Shown: positions 35,656 through 44,628 of the stretch, piece after piece | Layout of the letters: the number at the start of each line of letters is the position of its first letter | Numbering within the stretch: position 1 is the stretch's first letter | Origin: CBDBZX01 sp965213645 | Lineage (GTDB): Bacteria; Deinococcota; Deinococci; Deinococcales; Trueperaceae | Length of the DNA stretch: 64,000 nt | Direction: 5' to 3' | Assembly (NCBI GenBank): GCA_965213645.1 | Contig: CBDBZX010000002.1 | Coordinates: forward strand, 124,001 to 188,000 | The notes under the pieces: generated by a model | Told to the model about the DNA's origin: nothing | The model's database searches: none | What the model saw: only the letters and a program-made list of their open reading frames with translations | Position numbers and translations under genes: made by a program

Positions 35656-36612
35656 GTGAGCGCGTCTAAAAAGACCCTTCTAGGTGCGGTGAGCGTGCTC
35701 GTTTCGGCGGGGCTCATCGTCTGGCTCTTGGCGCGTATCGACCTCGCGCAAACGGCGGACCTGCTCGCAGATGCGAACTGGGGTTGGCTGCTGCTCGCCG
35801 CTCTCCTCACTTGCGCGTTGCCCTTTACCAGCGTGTTCCGCTGGCTCGGCGTGCTGCGGGCGCAGGACACCCAACTTCCCTTTTTCGTGGCGCTTCGCGC
35901 CGTGATGATGGCGAATGTGCTCAATAGCTTCTTACCGTCCAAGTCGGGCGACGTGGCGAAAGCGGTTTACTTGCGCGAACATGGCGGGCTCAGTAAGGGG
36001 ACGGGGACAGTGATCCTCGAGCGCCTTGTAGACTTAGGTGTTTTGGGTGCGCTTGGTCTTTTCGGTCTGCTGGTCAACGGCACGCTCTGGGGGCTCGTGG
36101 CAGGTGCGGGGCTCTTAGGCGGCGTTTTGGGGATTTTTTTAGTCGTGACCTTGCTACCTATAGAAAAACTTCCCTTACCAGACAAGGTGGCGCAAGTTCT
36201 GCAAGACTTACGCACCGTCTTCACCCGTTGGCTGAGTGACCGTGCGGCTATTATACAAACTTTAGGCGCGTCCGTACTCACGTGGTCCATCGGCGGCTTT
36301 ACCGTCTTTGCGCTCGCGCAAGCGTTCGGGACGGGGTTGGGGTTGGGCTTCGCCTACGCCGTCTTTCCACTCGCCATCTTAGCGGGGCTCGTACCCGTCA
36401 CCGTGAGCGGCATCGGCACACGCGACGCGGCCTTTGTCGCCCTGCTCAGCAGCCAGATGAGCGCTGAGCAAGCGACGCTCGTCGGCATCGGCTATACGCT
36501 CTTCGCCTACTGGTTCTTGTCGCTGGTGAGCTTTCCGGTGGTGGCGTGGCAAGTGGTGGCGTTTTTGCGCGGTGAGCGGCCCGCTAGGGGTGGGTTGGAG
36601 CGTCAGTCTTAA
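35656..36612 (+). CDS. Flippase-like / lysylphosphatidylglycerol-synthase-TM family membrane protein
   Basis: 318 residues, about eight helices, of the UPF0104/AglD family. Motifs: SAGLIVWLLARIDLAQ, FLPSKSGDVAKAVYL, LERLVDLGVLG and the C-terminal GLVPVTVSGIGTRDAAFV. Relatives sit next to polyprenyl-phosphate-sugar synthases, as here, and are proposed flippases. GTG start; AGGA lies upstream. Confidence 0.82.
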   Translation: MSASKKTLLGAVSVLVSAGLIVWLLARIDLAQTADLLADANWGWLLLAALLTCALPFTSVFRWLGVLRAQDTQLPFFVALRAVMMANVLNSFLPSKSGDVAKAVYLREHGGLSKGTGTVILERLVDLGVLGALGLFGLLVNGTLWGLVAGAGLLGGVLGIFLVVTLLPIEKLPLPDKVAQVLQDLRTVFTRWLSDRAAIIQTLGASVLTWSIGGFTVFALAQAFGTGLGLGFAYAVFPLAILAGLVPVTVSGIGTRDAAFVALLSSQMSAEQATLVGIGYTLFAYWFLSLVSFPVVAWQVVAFLRGERPARGGLERQS

Positions 36613-36616
36613 CACC

Positions 36617-36727
36617 TAGCAGGTATCATCTGGTCAGAGACACTCTCACTCTACGAGTTACTGTCTAGCACGTGCTTTCGGAGATGATACCTGCGGTAAT
36701 CTGTCTCAGTATGTTTTGGAACTGCTA
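36617..36727. repeat. MITE-like intergenic element, short copy
   Basis: 111 bases bounded by TAGCAG and CTGCTA, with GCAGGTATCATCT (36619-36631) perfectly inverted as AGATGATACCTGC (36682-36694) inside. Outer end words GGTCAGAGACACTCTCACT and CTGTCTCAGTATGTTTTGGA match the copy at 56144 and, in part, 8175. Confidence 0.75.
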
Positions 36728-36758
36728 ACCGTTTAGACAAAACGATTGGTCAAATAAA

Positions 36759-36790
36759 AAGATGCGAGGGGTCACGACCCCTCGCATCTT
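36759..36790. terminator. Bidirectional terminator between convergent genes
   Basis: AAGATGCGAGGGGTC / GACCCCTCGCATCTT stem with A/T runs on both sides, between the flippase-like gene (plus) and the arylsulfotransferase gene (minus). Confidence 0.88.
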
Positions 36791-36824
36791 TACTGTGGAT
36801 TTCAGGCTTTAGTTAGTCGAGCGC

Positions 36825-38411
36825 CTACTCAGACGGATAGAGCGGCAGCCGCTCTGAGCGGTAGGATATATCTTTATACCCAAATACCTCTCCTGCGAAG
36901 AGGTTGGCAAACTCAATCTTCGCCTCGAACACGACCTCTTTACCCGGATACGTGACTTCGGTCATGATGGCTTGATTGGGTGGCGTACCAGAAGCGTTGA
37001 TAATGCCCGGCATGATGAGGCGGTTGCCCGTTTCTGGCAAGTAGTCCACATCGCTGATAATTTGCGCGTGGAATTCCTCACCACGCTCCTTGCCGTACTG
37101 CCAGACCTGCTCTATGGTCATCGCCTCTTTATCGATGGCGTACTCCACGCCGCGACTATACCTGGCAGTTCCTGAGCCTGAAAAGTTGCGCTTACGTCCG
37201 TTGTCGAAGACGAACAGGTTGCCGTTCGGCAAGACCATCGGGGTGTGCTGCCCCCAAACCCAGCTAAATCCCTCAGGGTCTTCGTCTCCCTGCTGAACCG
37301 CTTCGGGGTAGGGGTTGCCGTTCGCGTCTACGGCGGTCAGCAGATATTGAGAGGTCTCGAGGCCGTTTCCATCAGGACCTGCTTGTTCCCAGCCCTTATG
37401 CGGCGCGAGAATCCAGACGAGTTCGTTCTCCATCGTCACCTTGAAGACGCCCTGGTTGCGTCCTGAAATGATGAGCGTGTCGTCGCGCTCGTCGTACCAG
37501 ACCGCGTTCACGTGGAGCCAATCCCGGACCTCTTCCTCGTAGGTCTGGCGGCTCACGTCGAGCACCTGCCGTAAATCCCACTCGCGCACAATCTCACCTG
37601 AGTCGCGGTCCATTTCGATCACGAAATCATCAATGGTGTCGAGACCTTCTTTGTCGACTACGATGACGAAGTTGCCATCCGGTTTCTCGATGATGTCGTG
37701 AGTATAGAAGTAGTCCGGAAGCTGCCACGCGTTGATCTCTGCGCCGAGCATGTCGTACTCGTAGATGGTTTCTTCTACCCCGAAGATGAAGTTACCGTTA
37801 GCGAGACGCTCGAACCCTATTGCAAGCTCTGCAAAGGGGAACTCGGCGTACCAGCGAATATCGCCTGCCGGGTCGTAGATAAAAGGCAAATGGCGGCCTG
37901 GCGTGTCGCTAACCCTAAGCGCACTTAAATTCCAACCGGGCTCCATCTGGTCGCGCTTTGCAGTGACGATATCGACGTCCGGTAGTGCCTCGGGTAGTGC
38001 CTCGGTCTGGATACTTTCGGTCGTTTCGGTGTAACCTTCGGTGCTCTCTAAGCGCAGTGTGACCTGGTTGTTCGTGTCAGGATAGAGGCCCAGGATGGGG
38101 AGGCGGTGCTCCGTCGCCTCACCAAAGGACTGTGTGACGCTTTCCTCGCCGGGAACCGTGAGCGTGATGCGGGTCGGTATGCGGGTGGTGAAGCTGGCTT
38201 CGGCGACTAAAGGCGCGATACCGTGCGGATTGAGTTCTATGCTGATCGCTTCCGTGACCAGGTCGGCGAGCGGAAGCTCGGTCTCTGTAGGGTCAGGGTC
38301 AGGACTAGGGGTGGGACCGGGGTCGGTGTTAGAGCTACAAGCAGCTAAAGCTGCGATGAGCAGGGCGAGGCAGATACGCCGGATGTAGCGGTTACTTAGT
38401 GTTTGCGACAT
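36825..38411 (-). CDS. Arylsulfotransferase (ASST)-like lipoprotein
   Basis: 528 residues with a lipoprotein signal ending LIAALAAC (lipidated Cys25), then a proline-rich spacer and a beta-propeller. Candidate catalytic residues by family spacing are His238 (YFYTHDI), His300 (DWLHVNAVWY), Arg318 (SGRNQG) and His389 (GQHTPMVLPNGN); the 300/318 distance equals that of E. coli AssT His356/Arg374. AssT moves sulfate between phenols with a covalent sulfo-histidine. If active, this lipoprotein would sulfate or desulfate envelope aryl compounds; its acceptor is unknown. Confidence 0.8.
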   Translation of the reverse strand: MSQTLSNRYIRRICLALLIAALAACSSNTDPGPTPSPDPDPTETELPLADLVTEAISIELNPHGIAPLVAEASFTTRIPTRITLTVPGEESVTQSFGEATEHRLPILGLYPDTNNQVTLRLESTEGYTETTESIQTEALPEALPDVDIVTAKRDQMEPGWNLSALRVSDTPGRHLPFIYDPAGDIRWYAEFPFAELAIGFERLANGNFIFGVEETIYEYDMLGAEINAWQLPDYFYTHDIIEKPDGNFVIVVDKEGLDTIDDFVIEMDRDSGEIVREWDLRQVLDVSRQTYEEEVRDWLHVNAVWYDERDDTLIISGRNQGVFKVTMENELVWILAPHKGWEQAGPDGNGLETSQYLLTAVDANGNPYPEAVQQGDEDPEGFSWVWGQHTPMVLPNGNLFVFDNGRKRNFSGSGTARYSRGVEYAIDKEAMTIEQVWQYGKERGEEFHAQIISDVDYLPETGNRLIMPGIINASGTPPNQAIMTEVTYPGKEVVFEAKIEFANLFAGEVFGYKDISYRSERLPLYPSE

Positions 38412-38497
38412 GTATCCCTTCTAATTCTAATAATAATGACTCTTAGATAGCGTTTGAGTGTACCTAAAGCCGAGCATACATGAAAGCGATAATCTAT

Positions 38498-40033
38498 TTA
38501 ATGAACGCGGATGAAGAGGTCTTCATATTCAGACGACCGTTCGTAGTGCTCCGCGATGCGCGGGTCGCTCATATCCTCGATGCCGAAGTTCGAGATCACT
38601 TCGGGCTCAAAGCGCTCGATGGCTTCGTAGATGTTGTAGTCGTAGTCCATGAGGATGGCGAGCGTTTCCGCCGCCTTGTAAGGCTCGCCCGCCATGTACC
38701 AGATGAAGTCCACGTCGCGGCGGAAGAGGTTGAAAAAGATGTTGCCGTCATAGACGTAGTCGTCCTCATCGGTCAGGTCTAGGACATACTGGATTTTAGC
38801 GAGTTGCGAGTCGTTCGTATAGACGAATGCATTCCTGAACTGATTGACGAGGGGCATAAAGGCGACGAACGCAACGACGAGTGCAGCTACTGCGTTGCGT
38901 CCTTTTAGACCTAAACCGGTCATCAATCCCTGAGCAGCCAAAGTCGCGATGAAGGGGAAAACCAGGAGGTAGTACTGCGTGTTGTGTCGCCCCGTCAAGA
39001 GAGTGAAGCCGAACACACCAGCAGCGAGAAAGAGCAGCTCCCACTCGAGTCTCTTCTTGCGCAAGAAGAGCGTCACGGCGAAGAGCAAGAGGATCAAGCT
39101 GTTCTCGTTGTAGAGGTTGTTGAGGTTGTCGATAAGCTTACCCGCTTCCCAGCCCCTCAACTCGTAGTAGAGGGTGTTGTAGGTAAAGTTCCAGAAGATG
39201 AAAGACTGCATCTGAGCGCTCAAGAGCAAGTAGAGCGCGTAAGGGAGCGTCGCAGCGATGACCGAACCTGCAAAGAGCAGACCTTGCGCAAAGGTGACGT
39301 CACGCCCGAAAAGCCAGCGGCCAAGGAGCACCAACCCGGCGAGCCCGGCGAAGACGATGCCCTTTTGCAAGAAGAGGATAGAGACGCCAAAGGCGAGGCC
39401 GCTCGCAACCAGCAGCCAGAGTGAGCGGGTGCGAAAGAAGCGGACCATGAGGTAGAGCCCGAGGAGACTGAGTAAGCTCTGCGGCACGTCGGGGCGTATC
39501 TCTATGGCCTTGGCGGTGAAGAGCGCGGTCAGCGCGAGAAAGAGTGTACTCGTCAGTGCAATAAAGTGACGTTGATAGACTTCAAAGGCAATTAAATAAG
39601 TGAGTATCAACATTCCAGCGAGCTGAAAGAACATAAAAACTCGAGCCGCAATCAGCACCTCTGTCGTGCTGCCAAAAAGGGCGTAGAGGGGCAGCAGGGT
39701 GTAGTAGGTAAAGGGGTGGTGATGTTGGATGAAGTCGTCGTAAATCTCTTGCCCCTGAAACATCTTCCAGGTCGTGTGCATCGCCTCGAACTCGTCGTGG
39801 TCAAAAAACCGATTGACTGACATAAAGAAGAGGAGCACCAGAGAGAGCGCTAGAAGCGAGCCGACAAAGAGCGTGAGCGGAAAGCTGCGGTTCAGTGACG
39901 CGGCCCAGCGCTGCGTATCCGCTGCCCCCGCGTTAGCCGACGTATCGAATGAAGGGTCGCTCGTCGTATTAGATAGATCAGATAGGAAGGTGGTGCGCAG
40001 CCTGGTGGCAAGGTTGAATTTGGATACTTTCAT
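38498..40033 (-). CDS. Polytopic GT-C-like membrane glycosyltransferase, copy 1
   Basis: 511 residues, eleven to twelve helices, with the acidic motif HDEFEAMHTTWKMFQGQ in the first outer loop, as in ArnT/PMT-type enzymes that use polyprenyl-phosphate sugars. The C-terminal ~110 residues are a soluble domain (YVLDLTDEDDYVYDGNIFF, FGIEDMSDPRIAEHYERS). A tandem paralogue lies upstream (40270-41820). Confidence 0.75.
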   Translation of the reverse strand: MKVSKFNLATRLRTTFLSDLSNTTSDPSFDTSANAGAADTQRWAASLNRSFPLTLFVGSLLALSLVLLFFMSVNRFFDHDEFEAMHTTWKMFQGQEIYDDFIQHHHPFTYYTLLPLYALFGSTTEVLIAARVFMFFQLAGMLILTYLIAFEVYQRHFIALTSTLFLALTALFTAKAIEIRPDVPQSLLSLLGLYLMVRFFRTRSLWLLVASGLAFGVSILFLQKGIVFAGLAGLVLLGRWLFGRDVTFAQGLLFAGSVIAATLPYALYLLLSAQMQSFIFWNFTYNTLYYELRGWEAGKLIDNLNNLYNENSLILLLFAVTLFLRKKRLEWELLFLAAGVFGFTLLTGRHNTQYYLLVFPFIATLAAQGLMTGLGLKGRNAVAALVVAFVAFMPLVNQFRNAFVYTNDSQLAKIQYVLDLTDEDDYVYDGNIFFNLFRRDVDFIWYMAGEPYKAAETLAILMDYDYNIYEAIERFEPEVISNFGIEDMSDPRIAEHYERSSEYEDLFIRVH

Positions 40034-40269
40034 CGAGATACCTCTTCTAAATTGGGTAGGGGCTTATCAACCTCTTGCGAATTTCTCGGGGGCGCGGGGC
40101 GGCGCTCTAACAGGTTAAACGCTAGCACTAAGCTGAAGGATGAGAGGCCGCTTGGGGACACCCCTCTAAGATAACGTCGATCAAGCGACGACTCAGGCCA
40201 CGTGTCACAGTTTCGCAGCCTAAAGGACGTGTTGCCGCCTCGAGCGAACTGCACCCCCTTCTTCAACGC

Positions 40270-41820
40270 CTACTCCACGCGGATAAAGAGGTCGTCGTAC
40301 TCGCTCGAGCGAACATAATGATTGGCGATGCGTGGGTCGCTCATATCCTCAATGCCGAAGTTCGAGATCACTTCGGGCTCAAAGCGCTCGATGGCTTCGT
40401 AGATGTTGTAGTCGTAGTCCATGAGGATGGCGAGCGTTTCCGCCGCCTTGTAAGGCTCGCCCGCCATGTACCAGATGAAGTCCACGTCGCGGCGGAAGAG
40501 GTTGAAAGTAATGTTGCCGTCATAGACGTAGTCATCTTCGTCGGTCAGGTCTAGGACATATTGGATTTTAGCGAGTTGTGGACCATTGGTGTCAAGGGCG
40601 ATGTCCGCGACGTAGTTGGCGAACGGCATGAGCGAGACGAACACCAGAACGAGCGCGGCGACGGCCTTGTAACCTCTAAGCCCTACCGTGAGGCTCTGCG
40701 CCGCTAAAATTGCGACGAAGGGAAAAATCAGGAGGTAGTATTGCAGGTTGTGTCGCCCTGTCGCCAGGGTAAAGCCGAACACGCCAGCGGCGAGAAAGAG
40801 CAGCTCCCACTCGAGCCGCCGCTTGCGCAAAAAGAGCAGGCTCCCAGCGAAGAGCAGGAGCAAAAAGTGGTTGTCGCTGTAGAGGGCGTAGGTATTTCTG
40901 ACGAGTTTACCCGCTTCCCAGCCCCTCAACTCGTAGTAGAGGGTGTTGTAGGTAAAGTTCCAGAAGATGAAAGACTGCATCTGAGCGCTCAAGAGCAAGT
41001 AGAGCGCGTAAGGGAGCGTCGCAGCGATGACCGAACCTGCAAAGAGCAGACCTTGCGCAAAGGTGACGTCACGCCCGAAAAGCCAGCGGCCAAGGAGCAC
41101 CAACCCGGCGAGCCCGGCGAAGACGATGCCCTTTTGCAAGAAGAGGATAGAGACGCCAAAGGCGAGACCGCTCGCAACCAGCAGCCAGAGTGAGCGGGTG
41201 CGAAAGAAGCGGACCATGAGGTAGAGCCCGAGGAGACTGAGTAAGCTCTGCGGCACGTCGGGGCGTATCTCTATGGCTTTTGCGGTGAAGAGCGTCGTCA
41301 GGGACAAAAGCAACGTCCCGGTGAGGGCGGTGAGGTGTTTCCGGTAGACCTCCCAAGCGATGAGATAGGTCAGCGCGAACATCGCGAGGAGCTGAAAGAA
41401 CATAAAGACCCGCGCCGCAATCAGCACCTCTGTCGTGCTGCCGAAAAGGGCGTAGAGGGGTAGCAGGGTGTAGTAGGTGAAGGGGTGGTGATGTTGGATG
41501 AAGTCGTCGTAAATCTCCTGCCCCTGAAACATCTTCCAGGTCGTGTGCATCGCCTCGAACTCGTCGTGAAAGTCAAAGGCGTGGTTGATAGACATGAGAA
41601 AGAGGAGCACCAGGGAGAGCGCTAGAAGCGAGCCGACGAAGAGCGTGAGCGGAAAGCTGCGGTTCAGCGACGTGGCCCAGCGCTGCACGTCCGTCTGCTC
41701 AACGGGCGCGTCCGAATGGCCTGCCAAAGGGTCGGACGTTCTACCCGAAGGTGACCTACCCGAAGGTGACGTAGTGCGTTCGAAGTTAGCTTCAGATATA
41801 TTATCCATCTTTTTCATCAA
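40270..41820 (-). CDS. Polytopic GT-C-like membrane glycosyltransferase, copy 2
   Basis: 516-residue tandem copy of the 38498 protein. A core of about 125 residues (from TAKAIEIRPDVPQS to LRGWEAGKL) and most of the C-terminal domain are identical, while the N-terminus and the segment before the C-terminal domain differ clearly. The pattern suggests gene conversion. Confidence 0.75.
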   Translation of the reverse strand: MMKKMDNISEANFERTTSPSGRSPSGRTSDPLAGHSDAPVEQTDVQRWATSLNRSFPLTLFVGSLLALSLVLLFLMSINHAFDFHDEFEAMHTTWKMFQGQEIYDDFIQHHHPFTYYTLLPLYALFGSTTEVLIAARVFMFFQLLAMFALTYLIAWEVYRKHLTALTGTLLLSLTTLFTAKAIEIRPDVPQSLLSLLGLYLMVRFFRTRSLWLLVASGLAFGVSILFLQKGIVFAGLAGLVLLGRWLFGRDVTFAQGLLFAGSVIAATLPYALYLLLSAQMQSFIFWNFTYNTLYYELRGWEAGKLVRNTYALYSDNHFLLLLFAGSLLFLRKRRLEWELLFLAAGVFGFTLATGRHNLQYYLLIFPFVAILAAQSLTVGLRGYKAVAALVLVFVSLMPFANYVADIALDTNGPQLAKIQYVLDLTDEDDYVYDGNITFNLFRRDVDFIWYMAGEPYKAAETLAILMDYDYNIYEAIERFEPEVISNFGIEDMSDPRIANHYVRSSEYDDLFIRVE

Positions 41821-41947
41821 GATACCTTTTCGAATTTAGGTTTATTGAGGTCTTATACGGATTCCGGTTGATTACTGCATAAACTCCTGCGGAGTTGATT
41901 CCGTTATCACCGGAACCCGTCGCTGTTTCTACTCGCTCTGCTCGGGA

Positions 41948-41976
41948 TTAAATACGCTACTTTGTAGCGTATTTAA
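41948..41976. repeat. 13-bp-stem hairpin between the GT-C gene and the YdjM-like gene
   Basis: TTAAATACGCTAC / GTAGCGTATTTAA around a TTT loop. Could end transcription from the minus-strand YdjM-like unit or act as a repeat; no T run is present. Confidence 0.5.
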
Positions 41977-42055
41977 CCGGAAAGGGTATTACCCACCAAC
42001 ATCATACGAACCCCTCCCAAACCTCGCTCGAATGATTCCGCCTATATGTCGGCCT

Positions 42056-42607
42056 TCACCCGCGCCTCGTGTGCCACCAGAGAAGCGCGGCGAGAAGATA
42101 ACAAGGTATCTCCCAGAGAACGAGCGGCAGGTTGCAGCGCACGGCTGCGAGGGGTTCTTCCCAACCGGGGCAACCGATATGTGCCAGGTTGAAAGGTGAA
42201 AAGAACCGCTCACTCAGAGGCCACAGCGCCGCTACGCCCACACCGTTGCTCGCATTGCTGTCGAGGATAGCGTCCAAAAAGAGATGGCTCAGGCCACCCG
42301 TCAGAGCGCTCAGAAAAACAGCGGTGAGGAAAATATTGCTTAGAGAGCCGTTGGCCGCCGCTCCCGTACCGCGCTTAAAGTGTACGAAAAGAACGCACAG
42401 CGCCGCAACCGCCAGCACGAAGAAGAGGTTGTGGGTTAAGGAGCGGTGAAGGGCGTTGAAGCTCGGCAGACTGATCAGCAAGAAGTCGAGGTCCGGTGCG
42501 AGCCCGCCGACAATGATGTAAGGAAGTGCGTGAGGCAGAACTGAAGTGCGAGCGGGTACGCCTTTAGCGAGACTATAAGAAACGGCGAGGTGTCCGAGAG
42601 GCGTCAC
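42056..42607 (-). CDS. YdjM-like membrane-bound metal-dependent-hydrolase-family protein
   Basis: 183 residues, four helices, with GHLAVSYSLAKG, LAPDLDFLLI, HRSLTHNLFF and SHLFLDAILD: the paired His/Asp motifs of the DUF457/YdjM family. Function is unproven. Its start overlaps the end of the upstream gene by four bases (42604-42607). Confidence 0.8.
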   Translation of the reverse strand: MTPLGHLAVSYSLAKGVPARTSVLPHALPYIIVGGLAPDLDFLLISLPSFNALHRSLTHNLFFVLAVAALCVLFVHFKRGTGAAANGSLSNIFLTAVFLSALTGGLSHLFLDAILDSNASNGVGVAALWPLSERFFSPFNLAHIGCPGWEEPLAAVRCNLPLVLWEIPCYLLAALLWWHTRRG

Positions 42608-44346
42608 GGCGTCTGTTCCCCTAACAACCCCATTTCAAGGCTGACTGCATCTATATTTAACGCCGTCTCCGAACGCCGCGCATAGACGCGCATCAGACCG
42701 CGCGGCTCAGAGGTATGGACGAGGTCGTAAGCCCCCAACTGACTCAACATAGCCCGTACATCCGGGCGCTCTCTGACCTCATCTAAGTTGCCCCAGAGAA
42801 GCAGATAGTCCACCACTGCCCCCGTTTCCTCTCGGTAGGCTTGCAAGTCGAAGGCGAAGGGGGGACGCTCGAGCCCCTCCAACCCTCTCTCGCTGAGATA
42901 CCTGACAGGATTCGTCTCCTCTTTGTAGCGCAGCGGAAAGTACCCTTTCGACGCCTGATAGTCGTTCAAGGTGGCGATAGAGCTCGAGAGCGCAACGTAC
43001 CCGACCGCGTGCAGCACTTCGCTGTAACGCATGTTCGGCAAGACGAAGCCCGTAGGCGGATAGGCGTTGTCGTCCTTGACCAAGATGAGCGGCAAAACCG
43101 CGCTGTCATCCTCAATAAACGCTGCGGCGGATACGAACTCGCGCAAGTTAGCGTTGAGCATCGCATGTAAGGGGATGCGGTAGACGAAAAGTGCGCCCGC
43201 GCAGAGCGCCCCCGCTAAAGCTGCAACGCGCCAGATGTGGGGCGAAAACTTCACCGTTCCGAGCCACAAGATGAGGAGCACGTAGCTGTAGGGCAAAAAG
43301 CGGTCGGTGAGAAAGCCTATCTCGCCCAAGCGGTTAGGCGTCCATAAAATCACTAGGAGCATCACGATAAGGGCGGCTAGAAGTTCAGGCCGCGGAGCGT
43401 GTCGGCGCTTGACGCAGCGGTACGCAGCGAGACCGGCGAGCGCCACGAGGAGCAGGTGCCAGGGCGCGGTGAAGAGCACGTCGAGCCAGGAATGGATAAT
43501 GAGCGGACTGTACACCTTGTAAGGCAAATTCGGGACGTGGACGAAAAACTCGGTGATGAGGCGCGGCACGCTCAAGAACTTGGTGGTGCCGTCGGATGTG
43601 TTCGCAGGTTGCTGCGCGAAGAAGTTGAGGATAAACGCCGCTGTCGGTAGGGCCGCCCCTGTCACTAAGAGGGCCGTGAGAGGCGCGTTCCGCCGCTTTC
43701 TAAAGAGCGCAACGCCCACCATAACGCCGAGCACCAACAGCGCGTTCGCCGCCGCGATGATATGCGCGGCGTAGCAGAGCGCAAAGCCCAGCGCGAGCAA
43801 GATTGTAAAGAGCACCCGTTTGCGAGCCGTTTGAGCTTCTACAAGCCTGAAGTATACGCCTAGCGTGAGCAAAAAAAAGATGAGCCCCAAACAGAAGTTA
43901 TAGAACCCCAAGTAGAAAACGAAGGGGTAGATAGCCGGAAAGGTCAGAAAAACAGCTAAGAGGTTTGCGCCTTTGAGTCCGCGCAGCGCGAACAGCGCCG
44001 AGAGAGGGACAGCGAGCGCGTAGAGGCTCAGCAGGAGCTTTTCGGCGAGGAGCAAAGGAACGAACGCGCCGAGCAGGACGAGCAGCGCGTGATAGAGCTG
44101 ATTGGTGCCTAACTGCCACTGCGCCTCAAAGAAGGTGCTGAGGAAAGCGTCGCCGCGTGAGAGCGATAGAAGCGTTGCCGCCGCGTCTAGGTGCGCGGGG
44201 CCGTCTTGCGTCGGGACAAAAGGGAAGAGCCAGATGGGGACGAGGGATAGAGAGGACAACAGGGCAAAGCAGCCTACCCAGAGCGTGCGCTGCTGGCCCA
44301 TCCTTAATTGGACTGTCTTTGAAGGGTGTTGAGTCGCTGCCACCAC
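42604..44346 (-). CDS. Large polytopic membrane protein, probably a GT-C-type transferase or polymer-export protein
   Basis: 580 residues with about twelve helices and the outer-loop motif TQDGPAHLDAAATLL, which resembles the acidic first loop of GT-C enzymes. The C-terminus is soluble (YFPLRYKEETNPVRYLSERG). I cannot name the substrate. GTG 44346 is the longest start; ATG 44301 (GQQRTLWVGCF) is an alternative, but neither has a good ribosome site. It shares a 4-base overlap with the YdjM-like gene. Confidence 0.65.
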   Translation of the reverse strand: MVAATQHPSKTVQLRMGQQRTLWVGCFALLSSLSLVPIWLFPFVPTQDGPAHLDAAATLLSLSRGDAFLSTFFEAQWQLGTNQLYHALLVLLGAFVPLLLAEKLLLSLYALAVPLSALFALRGLKGANLLAVFLTFPAIYPFVFYLGFYNFCLGLIFFLLTLGVYFRLVEAQTARKRVLFTILLALGFALCYAAHIIAAANALLVLGVMVGVALFRKRRNAPLTALLVTGAALPTAAFILNFFAQQPANTSDGTTKFLSVPRLITEFFVHVPNLPYKVYSPLIIHSWLDVLFTAPWHLLLVALAGLAAYRCVKRRHAPRPELLAALIVMLLVILWTPNRLGEIGFLTDRFLPYSYVLLILWLGTVKFSPHIWRVAALAGALCAGALFVYRIPLHAMLNANLREFVSAAAFIEDDSAVLPLILVKDDNAYPPTGFVLPNMRYSEVLHAVGYVALSSSIATLNDYQASKGYFPLRYKEETNPVRYLSERGLEGLERPPFAFDLQAYREETGAVVDYLLLWGNLDEVRERPDVRAMLSQLGAYDLVHTSEPRGLMRVYARRSETALNIDAVSLEMGLLGEQTP

Positions 44347-44454
44347 CTGCGGTTATAGCACCTTTTTCCTCATGCGTGAAGGGCGTTTGTCCGCCAAGGT
44401 TGGAAGGGCACATCGGCTGAGAGAGGTCATAGTTTCCATATTTGTCATGCTGAA

Positions 44455-44498
44455 CCCCTTCGACAGGCTCAGAGCCTGCCCTGAGCCTGTCGAAGGGG
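44455..44498. repeat. 44-bp palindromic repeat of the CTTCGACAGGCTCAG type
   Basis: Perfect 18-base arms (CCCCTTCGACAGGCTCAG and its complement) around an 8-base loop. This word is found across many bacterial genomes and metagenomes; it lies between the GT-C-like gene and a terminator. Confidence 0.85.
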
Positions 44499-44586
44499 CA
44501 GGCTGTGAAGCGTTTCTAACCTAGCTGAAAGCCTGAGGTTAAGAGATTCTTCATGAATTTGGATGGTGAGAAGAAAGCCCATAGAA

Positions 44587-44614
44587 AAAGCCCCACGCTG
44601 CAGCGTGGGGCTTT
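44587..44614 (-). terminator. Rho-independent terminator of the Met-rich lipoprotein gene
   Basis: Perfect 28-base palindrome (AAAGCCCCACGCTG with its complement) followed on the minus strand by TTTTCTAT. Confidence 0.88.
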
Positions 44615-44628
44615 GTAGAGGCCGCTAC

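Noticed and set aside
38480..41224. Several plus-strand open frames opposite the GT-C-like genes
   Set aside because: Near-identical in both copies because the minus-strand genes are duplicated; shadows of coding DNA.
44455..44498. CRISPR-like repeat
   Set aside because: Only one palindromic unit, no spacing pattern; it is a widespread repeat type.
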